Assembly (NCBI GenBank): GCA_039105265.1 | Contig: JAPFFF010000019.1 | Coordinates: 186,001 to 250,000 of the forward strand | Source of the DNA: Tritrichomonas musculus | Taxonomy: Eukaryota > Parabasalia > Tritrichomonadida > Tritrichomonadidae | Length of the DNA stretch: 64,000 nucleotides | Reading direction: 5' to 3' | Shown: in pieces, positions 40,518 to 50,605 of the stretch | Layout: every line of letters starts with the position of its first letter | Position numbering within the stretch: position 1 is the first letter of the stretch | Translations under genes and position numbers: made by a program | Notes under the pieces: generated by a model | Seen by the model: the letters and a program-made list of their open reading frames with translations, nothing else | The model's database searches: none | Told to the model about the DNA's origin: nothing

Positions 40518-41069
40518 TTATTTGACATACCTAACCTTTGCAATTATTTCTTTATCGACTATTTCAGCTCCTTCTTTAGCCTTTCCAATTCCTACGCCGA
40601 GAAGAACATTTTCTTTTTTGACATTAAGTAAAGGCTCAGTCTTTTCATTAATACCGAGTTTTACGGAACCAAGGCAGACTGAATCAAGTCCTTCTGCCTT
40701 TGCTGCGATCATAATAGCCATCGAAATAATACCAGCGTCAACAGCAACATTATCACCTGCGCGTTCATTTTTTTCAAGGAAGATGACGCATGGACAGTCG
40801 TATGTAACTGGATTCGTAACGCCTGACTTCTTTTGTCTATCCTTAAATCGCTCGCGCATTGTTTCTGGGCCACTATTCATCACTTCCTCAGCAATATTTT
40901 GCAATATTCCACGGTTGGTGCAGACTACAAAATCTACATCTTGGCGGTTCAAAGCTGTGGGTGAATTAAGTGCAGCTTTTATAATTTTAGATAGAAGTTC
41001 TTCAGGAATCTCATAGTTTGGATCGTATGCTCTAATCGATCTACGATCAAGGAGTGTTTGAATTGACAT
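40518..41069 (-). CDS. Nitroreductase family protein
   Basis: 183 residues from the ATG at 41069. The N-terminus IQTLLDRRSIRAYDPNYEIP is the classic nitroreductase/FMN reductase start (RRSIRxY for FMN phosphate binding). It is followed by the helix LLSKIIKAALNSPTALNRQD. The segment VAVDAGIISMAIMIAAKAEG and the short VCLGSV strand complete the FMN-binding dimer fold. It would reduce quinones or nitro compounds with NAD(P)H. In trichomonads such enzymes are of interest because 5-nitroimidazole drugs must be reduced to act. There is no targeting sequence. It is probably of bacterial origin. A TCATTT initiator-like site lies about 16 bp upstream on the minus strand. Confidence 0.9.
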   Translation of the reverse strand: MSIQTLLDRRSIRAYDPNYEIPEELLSKIIKAALNSPTALNRQDVDFVVCTNRGILQNIAEEVMNSGPETMRERFKDRQKKSGVTNPVTYDCPCVIFLEKNERAGDNVAVDAGIISMAIMIAAKAEGLDSVCLGSVKLGINEKTEPLLNVKKENVLLGVGIGKAKEGAEIVDKEIIAKVRYVK

Positions 41070-42189
41070 ATTTTATTTAAATGAAGTTTTAAAAGTGATA
41101 TTATTATTGAATGATAAACTTTTTATTAAAAATCACCTTTTTAAAAATTGATATACACATTAAAACTTCAGATATATTATATAAATAATATTTAATATAT
41201 ATTATATATATTTAATTATATTTAATATTATATATATAAATATATAAATTTAATCAATTACTAGGATATGCTTATTTTTTTAATATTCATTCAAAAAAAA
41301 GGAATTGATTTACTCTGAAAAAGAATTGGTTAAAATAGCTGCAATATCTCATAATTTACCAGGTTAATTTATTATATTATGATAAATATAATTTTAGTGA
41401 AAATAAATAAATGATATAAAATATATTTATTATTTAAATTTCTTAATTAAATGCTCCTATCAATCAAGTATGTTTCTATAATATGATTATTTTTTGTGTT
41501 AAAAAAGTTATATGGTTATCGAAAAAACACAACTTTTTAAGAAATGTGCTTCAAAAATTCTGTGTTTACTGAAAATATTCAACTTTTTAATAAATGTGCT
41601 CAAATTTTTTGTTTTTTACATTTTTCCGCATTATACAATTAAAATTCTTATATTCTATAGCATTTATTAATTTTTTAAATTTTTTAATTAATAAATTTCT
41701 TCAAACAGCATATCAGCTCACTTAAAAATCAAATTGAATTCAACCTTAATATATATTCATGATTTGTAATATTATATCTTCAAAAACTTGTAGTTGTATC
41801 AACTTAAATCATATTTGATAGACTGCATCATAATAATCATCTCCCATTTGATTTCATTCATATTGCTTTTTCATTTGAGTTATCTTGATATAAAAATCAG
41901 CAGCATTGTCAGAATAATTAGCTTATAGATTACTAAATTTTTTATAATGAAATAACAAATTAAGAACTATTTTAGATACGCTATAGGTGCATCAATAGCA
42001 CGATAAATATTGATGCTAACAAATTATTTTAAATTTTCAATTTGTGATTGATATTGTTAATTACGGTAGCTCACGGAATGACATTTTCAATGGCATTATA
42101 TAGTTGGCTAATAATCATTACTTTCAATTACTTCATAAAATGAAAATCTATCTATCGTTGAATAAAAATCTTTCGAAAAGATTTTGAAA
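41070..42189. other. AT-rich spacer before tRNA-Gln
   Basis: 1.1 kb without a gene. There is an AT-only microsatellite-like tract at 41175-41255. A loose tandem duplication of about 51 bp contains CAACTTTTTAA.AAATGTGCT (near 41540 and 41590). I found no paired transposon ends. Confidence 0.5.
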
Positions 42190-42260
42190 TCTCTTGTGGT
42201 GTAGTGGTTATCATATGGGACTTTGAATCCCGGGATGGAGGTTCGATTCCTCCCAAGAGA
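42190..42260 (+). tRNA. tRNA-Gln (UUG)
   Basis: A 71-nt cloverleaf. The acceptor stem is TCTCTTG/CAAGAGA, all paired. There is a D-arm with AGTGGTTA, an anticodon stem TGGGA/TCCCG with loop CTTTGAA, and GGAGG-TTCGATT-CCTCC. The anticodon TTG reads CAA glutamine codons. No intron or encoded CCA is present. A T-run follows at once (42266-42273), as expected for Pol III termination. Confidence 0.93.
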
Positions 42261-42475
42261 AAAATTTTTTTTATAAAAAATTTTGTAATCTATTCAGAGA
42301 AGATAAAGGAGAGATCTATAACCCAACATTATCTTTATATATCTTTCAACTAGAAACAAAACTAAAAAGAAAATATATAATTAATACATTTATTATGACA
42401 TATAATATAAAAAAAATTAGATGAAGAACAACATTTTTTTTTTCAAAACAAAAATTAAATTTTTGTAAACAAATC

Positions 42476-45400
42476 TCATGATGGAGAGAAAATGATAGAT
42501 GATGCTTCTGTTCTCAATTTCCTGTCACTTGCCATAATTGTATCAAGTTTTCTCTTATTTTCATAAGATTGTTGCATTATCTGTGGTTTATTAGGTGAAT
42601 TTTGCGTGATTCTCATTAAAGCGTTATGTTGAGAAGTGATCAATTCTGCCATTTGTTCGATATGCTCTTCTCTTTCCTTGAAAATAGATTTAATTTTCAG
42701 AACGAGAGCTCTTAATTGTTCCAATTGAGTTGTTAATCTTGCATTTGGATTCATCTTTGGTATATTAAATTGTTCATTTTTTGAAACAGCAGAGAACGAT
42801 GCCAATTCCTGATGCATTAAGTTCAGTAATTTTATCTGATCAGGTTGTAAAGTTGTTCCTTCGTCTGGGTTAGGTTTAATACTGCAAATGGTATTTGAAC
42901 TTTTTCTGAGCATTCTCTTTCTGAAATTAATTTTGACCTTTCGATAAGAGAAAAGGTCAAAAATTGACTGTAACTTGATCGTTATATCAGAAATAAATTG
43001 ATATGGATCATTAACGATATTTGCGGCAGCTGAAAAGAAAGAATAAAAAGATTTCACTGAAGACGAAATAGAGAAACTTTTTTCAAGTTCGCTGTGAATT
43101 TTTGTTGACTCTGATTCGTATTTTCTTATGATATTTTGCTTCTGTTCTAATTCAAATTCCAAATTGGACTTTTCACGCTTAAGCGCTTGTAATTGGCTTT
43201 GCAAATCATTGATAGTTTTCTGAGCCCTTTGATAATCTTTCGATCTGTCGCCAAGATCACGCACAGCGTTTTCATGGTCAATTTTTGACTGAGAAATTTT
43301 CATATTCAATTCTGACACTTTTCTTTGCAAGTCGTCATTCAATGATTTATGCTTCATTAATGACTTGTTCAATGTGTCGAGCTGCTTTTCTGAATTTTCG
43401 AGCCGGAGAGACAATGTTGTATTTATCTCTTGCAATGAACTTCCGTCTCTTGACGTCTTTGTCAAATCTTGCTGTGTTTGATTCAATTTCGACTTCAATT
43501 CAGAAATGCTTCTAACCGCCGCCGATAGCCTAGATTCAGAGTCGTTCAATTTCACTTCGAGATCGGTTCTAATTTGGTTTGCTTCTTTCAACTTTCTTGT
43601 TGTTTCATCGAGCTTCATTATTGCATCTTCACAATTTTGCTGACTTTGATTCAATTTTTGTTTGAGCTCATTCAATTGTTTGTTAGCATCTAACAATTCA
43701 TTATCTGCTTCTTTTCTTTTTCGTTTCAGTTCATTAACTTGCTTGTTGACATCAAGCATCCTTTGGCTCATTTTCTCTAATTCTTGCAGCATGTTGTTTT
43801 GCTTCGTCTGTGATTCGCTGTTCTGCGACTTCGAATCAAGCAAGCTTTGATTGACGTCATTCAGCATTGATTTTGTTGACTGGAGTTCTTTTTGAGAACT
43901 TCTGAAAGATTCGCTTAAATTAGAGATCGTCTGTTTAGCATCTGACAACTCTTTTTGTGTCTTCTTAATCAAGTTGTTCAATTCATCAATTTTCATTTGA
44001 TTTTGAGAATTTATTTGGTTCATTGAATTCAATTTCGATTGAAGTTTGTAATTGTCAGAATCAAGATTAGAAACTTGAGAATTTAACGAACGAACTTGTT
44101 GACGAAGGGAATCAATTTCAGCCTCATTTTGTAGCAATTGAGATGACTTAGCTGAATCATTTGCTTTCAGTTTGTTGTTCTCGTTGATAAGCTGCGATAA
44201 CTGATTCGAATAGTTGCTGTCATTTGAAGTCAATTTATTACTGAGTGAAGAAATTGTCTGTTTAGATTCATCAATCAATTTTTGATAAGCTTCGTTTTCA
44301 ATTTTCGTTTGTGTCAATTCTTTCTTTAAATTTGAAACTTCCGATTTCAAGTCAGATTCACTCAGATTCAATTTATTGAATTTTTCTTTCAATTGATTGT
44401 TTTGATCGTTCAAATCATCAATTTCTTTCTTCAATGATTTGTTGTCTTTATTACTTGATTCTAGATTGATTTGTAATTCAGAAATTTTAGGTTTTAATGT
44501 TTCAATAAGTCTCTTCTGTTCATTGATTGTCTTCTCGTATTGCTCAATTTGATTGTTTTGTGTATCAAGCAATGATTTAAGTTCATTGTTTTCACTTGTG
44601 AAATCTTCTTTATTTTTATTCAAATTTTGTTGTAAGTTTAAATTGTTCTTTCTTAGTTCTTCAAGTGAATCATTCAATCTTTCATTTTCAAATTGAAGTT
44701 GTGTTTTTGATGATAATACTTCATTTGAACTTAATTTTAATGTATCCAATTGTTTCTTTAACAAATCATTTTCTTCATTCAAGTTTGAAATTTTTGTTTT
44801 TAATTGAGAATTCTCTGAATTTAATTTAATATTTGAATTCTCTGAATTCTCCAAGTCATCTTTCAATTTATTCACAAGTTGTTCTAATTTCTTTTTTTCA
44901 ATGTTTGTTTGTGATAATTCAGGTTCAATTTGATCTATTTTTGCCTTCATTTGAATGTTGTTTGATTGCAAATTTTCATTTTCTTTTTCAAGATTCTCAC
45001 GAATACTTTTTTCTTGAGCCAATTTTTGCATGTTATTCTTATTTGCGAGTTTTTCTTCATTATTATCATTCTGTAAGTTTTTAATATTTTGTTGAAGACT
45101 TGCAATTATCAAATTCAAGCTTGAATTTTCATTTTGATTTGATTCATTTTGAGATGTAATTTCCATTAACTTTTTCTGAAGTTCTTTACATTCATTTACT
45201 TGTTTATTTAATGATTCTTTTAATTTAGAATGTTCTTGAGCTAATTCATTCTTTTCATTCAAGGAAGATTGAAGAGAATCATCAAGTGAATCAATTTTAT
45301 TTTGCAAATTTTTAACTTGATTTGATAACAAAGAATTTTTGTTTTCTTCTTGTTCAACTTGATTTCTTAAGGCTTGAATTGTTTTGTTGTTTTGTGTGTT

Positions 45401-48400
45401 TTTATTCTGAAGATTTGTCTCTGATGATGCTTTCAGAACGAGTTCTTCATTTAATTTTTGATTTTCATTTGATAAATCAGAATTTTTTTGTTTATAATTT
45501 TCAATTTCTTTCTTCATTTTATTCTTCAATGATTCAAGTTCCGATTCCAGTGATTGAATCTGATTTGAAAGCGAATTACCGAATCTTTTTTGTTCATTGA
45601 TTGTATTTTCATTATTTTCAATTTGTTTAGTTTGTTTATTAACTAAGTTGTTAAGTTCATTATTTTGACTTTCTAATTGATCTTTTTCTTGCTTTAAAAG
45701 TTGATACTTATTTAAAGCAATTGTTGTTTCATGCAGGTTTGTTATTACATTTTGTGCTTCTTCTAATGAATCATTTAATTGTTTTATCTTCATTTTTAAT
45801 TGTGTTTCATTTTGTAATGATTCTTCTGAACTATCTTTAAGTTGTTTTATTTGGCCATTTAATCTTTCAATTTCATTTTGTAAAGAGAATGATTTAGTTG
45901 TTCCTTGTGTAAGTAATTCTTTCAAACGACTAATTTCTTCTTTATTACTATCTAGGTCAATTTTAAGTGAATTTATTGTGATGTTTTGTGCTTTTGTTTC
46001 ATTTTGAAGATTATTTTTGTCATTTTCAAGTGTTTCAACTTCGTTTTGAAGTTTTGAAACTTTTTGTTTGTATTCGTTTTCTTGATTTGAAATGTTTTCT
46101 TGTGCTTCTTTAAGTTTAGTTGTTAATCTTTCTTGATTTTGATGAAGATTGTCAAGTTCAATCGTCATCTGTGTTTTATCGGTATTTAATTGATTATTCT
46201 TAATTTGAGTGTCAGATAACGATTGTTTCAGCTTGTCGACTTCATCTGTCAAATTTTTAATTTCTTTAGAACTATCTGCCAATTTCTTGTTCATTGAATC
46301 TATTGATTCCATTGCATTTAAATGATTTGAATTCAAGTTGTTGAATTCTTCTCTTTGTCTTTCATTCTCTTTTGACATTTGCTTCAGGTTTTCTTTGGTT
46401 TTGTCGATTTCAGCCAAAAGATTTTCATTTTCATTCTTAAGTGAATCATTTGCCTCAATTTTTGCATTCAAATCAAAATCAAGTTGTTGATTTTGAGTTG
46501 TCATTGCAGCGATGTTTGCATTCAAAGCTTGAATTTTATCATTTAATGATTGAACTTCATCGTTTGATGATTGTATTTCATTATTTAATGATTGAACTTT
46601 TTCATTCAAAGAAGAAATTGTTTGTTCATTTGATGAAATTTGACGTTGAAGCTCAGAATTTTCTTTCTTGGCTTGTAAAAGTTCAGCTTGAATTCCCTTC
46701 TTCTCATTCTGTGATGAATCCATCGATTGGACGTATTCGTCGATGTTCTTTTGTAGTTCAGAAATGTGAGTGTTGAGAATTTCAATTTCATTTTTCAAAT
46801 CAGCATTTGTCATTTTTTCCTTCTCGATGTTTCTTTCTTGTTGAGCTATTTGCAGTGCCAATGCTGACTTTTCCTGCTTCAAATCGTTGATTGTTTTCGC
46901 CTTTTGTTGGTTTTGGTCTTTTAATTTGGCCAAATTTTCTTTCAATTCATCAAGTTCGTTTTGAAGAAGAAGATTCTTCTGCTTAACTTGATCGAGCTCG
47001 TTTTGAAGCTCGTTAATGTTAGATAACGAACTCTCGTTTTGTTCTTTTGTTGATCTGTATTCATCAGTCAAATTTTTAAGCTGAGAAGACAGTCTTTGAA
47101 TCGAATTTGTCAGTTCTAACTTTTCTTTCATCAATTGAGTCTTCGATGACTTCTCCGATTCGAGCTTGCTTGAATAGTCCGACAGTTTGTTGTTGGCATC
47201 ATTCAAATCCTGACTTGTTGATGAAATTTTAAGCTCGTTTGAATGAATTTGACTCTCCAAATCAGAAATGTGCTGTTTTAGCTTGTCGATTTCGGAATCT
47301 TTTGATTTTGAAGAGTCTGTTTGTGAATCTAGCTTTTGTGTGAGATTTTGGTTCTCGTTTTCGAGTTTGTTCAAGTTTGTTTGAATTGTGTAATTTGTTG
47401 TTTGCAACTGTGAAAGATTTTTCTTTAATGAATTGATTTCATCTTCATCTTTCTGCGATTTTGTTTGATTTTGCTTGATTAATGAATCAATTCGGATTTG
47501 CGCTTCTTTCAATTCTGACTGCAATTTCGGAACCATCTTCTCAAAGTCGCTCAAATGATCGATTTGCGTTTTATCTTGCAAAAGTTGTTCTTTTGCTTTC
47601 TTTAATTTGGACTCTAATGAGTCGAGTTTGCCTTGTTTTTGCCTAATTTCGGCCTTCAAACTTTCTGTTGCAGTTTGCTGCTCATCTCTTTGTATGATGA
47701 TTTGCTGCTTGGCTTCGTCGAGTTGTTGCCGTAATTGCTTCACATCGCTGGCAATTGTTTCGGCTTGACTCGATGTTTCCCGTAATGCTTCGAGTTCATG
47801 TTGAATTGAGCCAATTTGAATGTCTTTGTCATTGATCTTGTTTTGAAGCTGTAAAAGTTGAGATTCTAGTGAAACTTTCTCGGTTTTTAATTTCCGGATA
47901 TCATCTTCAAGTTTGTCGTTTTGTTGAATAACGGCTGGCTGGTTTTTGGCAGCTTCTAAGGATTTCGCTAGTTTTTTCTTAAGCTTGGAAATGGCCATGC
48001 TTAGTACGGCTTCTCTTCGTTCAGATTCACTAATCTTTTTGTTGAGCTCATCAATGGTGTTTTGAAGATCTTCATTCCGAGATTGGAGATTTTGAATCCT
48101 ATTATCAGCTAATAAAGATGCCGAGGAGCTGGAAAAACTGGAATTTTTAGGAGATTTTGGTTGCTTGCTATCCTCTAATTCTGCTTCAAGCTGATGAATC
48201 GTTTGGACATAATTAGTGTTTTCATTTTTTAACTGTTTAATAGTATCTTCTAATTTCTTATTGGACTCAATATATTTTTTGAGTTCATTGTCTTTGTCAG
48301 CTAAATCTTTTTGGAATCTTTCAATTTTGATTATATATGATTGAACTTCAAATTCATGCGCTTTTTTAAGTTGAAGATTTTCATCTGACGTTTTATCTGA

Positions 48401-49300
48401 AGATTTTATTTGATTTTGAAGTTCTTTCTTTAATTTCTCGATTTGTTCTTGAAGTTGTACAATTTTTTCTTTTAGATCAGCGTTTTCTTTGGTTAGTTTT
48501 TCAATATCATAGTCTTTTTGTGCAATTATTGTTTTTTGCTTTTTATTTTCGCTATCGATTAAAATAATTCGCTCTTTAATTGCTAGTAATTCGGAATTTA
48601 AAGACGTATTTTGCTTTTGTTGTGATTCTAGATTCAGTAATTTCGATCTTAATTCTTCATTTTGCGCAGATAATTGCTCATTTACTTGAGTTAGCTCATC
48701 AGTAAGTAATCTTTCGTATCTTTCTGCAGCAGCACGGCGATATTCGATTGAAATGTTACCTCTGTTTAAAATAGATAGATGAGGTAATACAAAAACGCAA
48801 TATAATAATGAACTTGGATCTTTTGAAATTGGACAATTTTCAACATCCAAATTGACTAAATTTAAAGATTGCTGTAATCTAATAAAATCTCTTTGATCAT
48901 TTAAGTAATTATTATTAATCCGTAAAACTTTTAATTTTGTTAATTGTGTTATTTCAAAAGGAATTGCGGTAATTCTATTATGGTTTAAAGTTAAATCTTC
49001 TAAATTAGAAAGTGAACATAAAGGAGTAATATTTTTGATTTTATTCCAACTTAAATTTAAACGATATATTTGTGGCATCGAAAGAATTGCTGAAGTATCT
49101 TTAATTGAATGACCAATAAGTGATAATTCACGAATAAAACGATACCTTTGAATTGGACTAATTGAAGATAGCTTAATTCTTGTAGTAGAAAAATCAAAAC
49201 GAAATGCATCAACTTGCCGAGGGTCATGTTTTGGAAATTTACGATATATTAAATTATCATCAAATGTAGCTTCTTGCGATTCTTCGCTTTTCTCGCTCAT
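42476..49300 (-). CDS. Giant LRR plus coiled-coil protein
   Basis: About 2,274 residues from the ATG at 49300 (MSEKSEESQEATFDD). The frame opens 10 codons earlier only with TTG. Residues about 60-190 hold leucine-rich repeats of the SDS22-like kind: IYRLNLSWNKIKNITPLCSL, LEDLTLNHNRITAIP, LKVLRINNNYLND. From about 215 to 2080 the chain is an almost unbroken coiled coil rich in Gln, Asn, Lys, Glu and Ser. The C-terminal 190 residues are partly globular, with a Phe/Ser-rich stretch and a helix pair. The layout resembles centrosomal, basal-body or golgin-type tethers; trichomonads have many. A scaffold role in the mastigont or Golgi is plausible but not shown. Confidence 0.85.
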   Translation of the reverse strand: MSEKSEESQEATFDDNLIYRKFPKHDPRQVDAFRFDFSTTRIKLSSISPIQRYRFIRELSLIGHSIKDTSAILSMPQIYRLNLSWNKIKNITPLCSLSNLEDLTLNHNRITAIPFEITQLTKLKVLRINNNYLNDQRDFIRLQQSLNLVNLDVENCPISKDPSSLLYCVFVLPHLSILNRGNISIEYRRAAAERYERLLTDELTQVNEQLSAQNEELRSKLLNLESQQKQNTSLNSELLAIKERIILIDSENKKQKTIIAQKDYDIEKLTKENADLKEKIVQLQEQIEKLKKELQNQIKSSDKTSDENLQLKKAHEFEVQSYIIKIERFQKDLADKDNELKKYIESNKKLEDTIKQLKNENTNYVQTIHQLEAELEDSKQPKSPKNSSFSSSSASLLADNRIQNLQSRNEDLQNTIDELNKKISESERREAVLSMAISKLKKKLAKSLEAAKNQPAVIQQNDKLEDDIRKLKTEKVSLESQLLQLQNKINDKDIQIGSIQHELEALRETSSQAETIASDVKQLRQQLDEAKQQIIIQRDEQQTATESLKAEIRQKQGKLDSLESKLKKAKEQLLQDKTQIDHLSDFEKMVPKLQSELKEAQIRIDSLIKQNQTKSQKDEDEINSLKKNLSQLQTTNYTIQTNLNKLENENQNLTQKLDSQTDSSKSKDSEIDKLKQHISDLESQIHSNELKISSTSQDLNDANNKLSDYSSKLESEKSSKTQLMKEKLELTNSIQRLSSQLKNLTDEYRSTKEQNESSLSNINELQNELDQVKQKNLLLQNELDELKENLAKLKDQNQQKAKTINDLKQEKSALALQIAQQERNIEKEKMTNADLKNEIEILNTHISELQKNIDEYVQSMDSSQNEKKGIQAELLQAKKENSELQRQISSNEQTISSLNEKVQSLNNEIQSSNDEVQSLNDKIQALNANIAAMTTQNQQLDFDLNAKIEANDSLKNENENLLAEIDKTKENLKQMSKENERQREEFNNLNSNHLNAMESIDSMNKKLADSSKEIKNLTDEVDKLKQSLSDTQIKNNQLNTDKTQMTIELDNLHQNQERLTTKLKEAQENISNQENEYKQKVSKLQNEVETLENDKNNLQNETKAQNITINSLKIDLDSNKEEISRLKELLTQGTTKSFSLQNEIERLNGQIKQLKDSSEESLQNETQLKMKIKQLNDSLEEAQNVITNLHETTIALNKYQLLKQEKDQLESQNNELNNLVNKQTKQIENNENTINEQKRFGNSLSNQIQSLESELESLKNKMKKEIENYKQKNSDLSNENQKLNEELVLKASSETNLQNKNTQNNKTIQALRNQVEQEENKNSLLSNQVKNLQNKIDSLDDSLQSSLNEKNELAQEHSKLKESLNKQVNECKELQKKLMEITSQNESNQNENSSLNLIIASLQQNIKNLQNDNNEEKLANKNNMQKLAQEKSIRENLEKENENLQSNNIQMKAKIDQIEPELSQTNIEKKKLEQLVNKLKDDLENSENSNIKLNSENSQLKTKISNLNEENDLLKKQLDTLKLSSNEVLSSKTQLQFENERLNDSLEELRKNNLNLQQNLNKNKEDFTSENNELKSLLDTQNNQIEQYEKTINEQKRLIETLKPKISELQINLESSNKDNKSLKKEIDDLNDQNNQLKEKFNKLNLSESDLKSEVSNLKKELTQTKIENEAYQKLIDESKQTISSLSNKLTSNDSNYSNQLSQLINENNKLKANDSAKSSQLLQNEAEIDSLRQQVRSLNSQVSNLDSDNYKLQSKLNSMNQINSQNQMKIDELNNLIKKTQKELSDAKQTISNLSESFRSSQKELQSTKSMLNDVNQSLLDSKSQNSESQTKQNNMLQELEKMSQRMLDVNKQVNELKRKRKEADNELLDANKQLNELKQKLNQSQQNCEDAIMKLDETTRKLKEANQIRTDLEVKLNDSESRLSAAVRSISELKSKLNQTQQDLTKTSRDGSSLQEINTTLSLRLENSEKQLDTLNKSLMKHKSLNDDLQRKVSELNMKISQSKIDHENAVRDLGDRSKDYQRAQKTINDLQSQLQALKREKSNLEFELEQKQNIIRKYESESTKIHSELEKSFSISSSVKSFYSFFSAAANIVNDPYQFISDITIKLQSIFDLFSYRKVKINFRKRMLRKSSNTICSIKPNPDEGTTLQPDQIKLLNLMHQELASFSAVSKNEQFNIPKMNPNARLTTQLEQLRALVLKIKSIFKEREEHIEQMAELITSQHNALMRITQNSPNKPQIMQQSYENKRKLDTIMASDRKLRTEASSIIFSPS

Positions 49301-49492
49301 TGCATGAATTACGTTTAAAATATTTTTCAATTTAAATCTGGCCGCAACTTTTTTTTATAACGAAATATTTTTATATATCCATAGAATTTGATCAATATTT
49401 GGTTATATAAATTTAATAAACAAAATATATTAATTTACCAAAATTACATGAAAAAAATTTTTTTTTTCAATGATAAATCATTATCATTTTAA

Positions 49493-50369
49493 GGGACAAC
49501 AGACAAAATTTTGAAAATTGAAAGAGTAAAATTCAATGAGTTCCCACAAAATGAAATTTTTAATATTCTTGGTTTTTAAAAATGGGAAATAGTAATTATT
49601 AATATTGTATATATTCATGAACATCATATTGAGTATTTTCTTATCCAAAGAAATAAAAAATTAAATAGAAATAAAAATATTTATTAAATAAAGGATGAAA
49701 ATTTGATTCAGATAATATAATTTTAAAAGTATTATATACCCACTTAAGCAATTTACTGTTATTATGATGTAAAAAATGCTAATACTGATTTATGATTTGA
49801 ATATTTATAAAATGCAAATAAAACGAATATTGTCATCATATTGCAACCTTACAATCTAATTGATTCTTTATATGAAGTTGTGAAACATTTTAATAAGCAG
49901 GTTTATTGATTATGGTAATTAATATTGATTTTTCACACTTAAAAGCTTTTGTTAACTTAGATTCTTTTAATATTTGAATTGTTGAATAATATTTGTAAGG
50001 ATTTTCTAATGTAATAGTTCGTGATAGTTCTAATAAGACGGGAAAATAAAACCAAATAAAAAAAATTGATAAGGCCAATTATCTCAAAAATTCGCCTTAT
50101 ATACATATAATCTTTATTTTCAATATATTTTTATTAAATTCTTATTGCAATAAATTATTTTATTTAAATACTGTTTAAATTTATTCTTAATTTTATCATA
50201 TTCCAATTTTTTTGATTGAATGAATAAATTGAGAAGAAGAAAAATTGATCGTTCTAGCGAAATATTATAATTTTTGACCTAAACTTTTTCCTAAAAAGCT
50301 ACTATTCAATTTTATATTCTATGAGTTTATTGATTATTCAAAGGTTTACAAAAAATATGTCTGTTGTCC
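49493..50369. mobile_element. TTAA-flanked non-autonomous transposon
   Basis: 877 bp between TTAA at 49489-49492 and 50370-50373, with perfect 13-bp terminal inverted repeats GGGACAACAGACA. The inside is AT-rich without a transposase; a 62-codon minus-strand frame at 49890-50078 is the longest and is not recognisable. The TTAA-GG terminus matches the style of the elements at 30064 and 33758, while the remainder of the repeat differs. They look like related but distinct families, best guessed as Kolobok-like. Confidence 0.65.
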
Positions 50370-50464
50370 CTTAATAATTTCATATTATTTGTATATACGT
50401 TAGTATTATTGATTTTTTATATATATAAATAGTATTTCACTTTTCAAAATTAAAAAAAAAAAAA

Positions 50465-50563
50465 GGAGATACTATTTTCGCAAAAAAAAAGCGTGAGTAG
50501 TTTTTCTGAGGTACGATACATGGTCAATATTGACCTTAACCGTTGAGGGCAAAAAATATCTCC
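50465..50563. ncRNA. Candidate structured RNA or tiny MITE
   Basis: This 99-bp block is conspicuously less AT-rich than its flanks. Outer arms GGAGATA (50465) and TATCTCC (50557) pair. Inside, ACTATTTTCGC pairs with GCGTGAGTAGT across an A-rich loop, allowing G-U pairs and one mismatch. GGTCAATATTGACC (50522-50535) is a perfect 14-bp palindrome. The whole can fold as a multi-branch structure. It matches no snRNA, tRNA or SRP motif that I recall, on either strand. It may instead be a short inverted-repeat element. Strand is unknown. Confidence 0.3.
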
Positions 50564-50605
50564 CTATAAAAAAAAAAAAAAAATAATAATAATATTTGAA
50601 TAATA

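Noticed and set aside
50465-50563. U1, U4 or U6 snRNA
   Set aside because: GGAGATAC recalls U1 stem-loop I and GTATCGTA recalls U4, but the 5' splice-site-pairing ACTTACCT, the Sm site and the U6 ACAGAGA box are missing.
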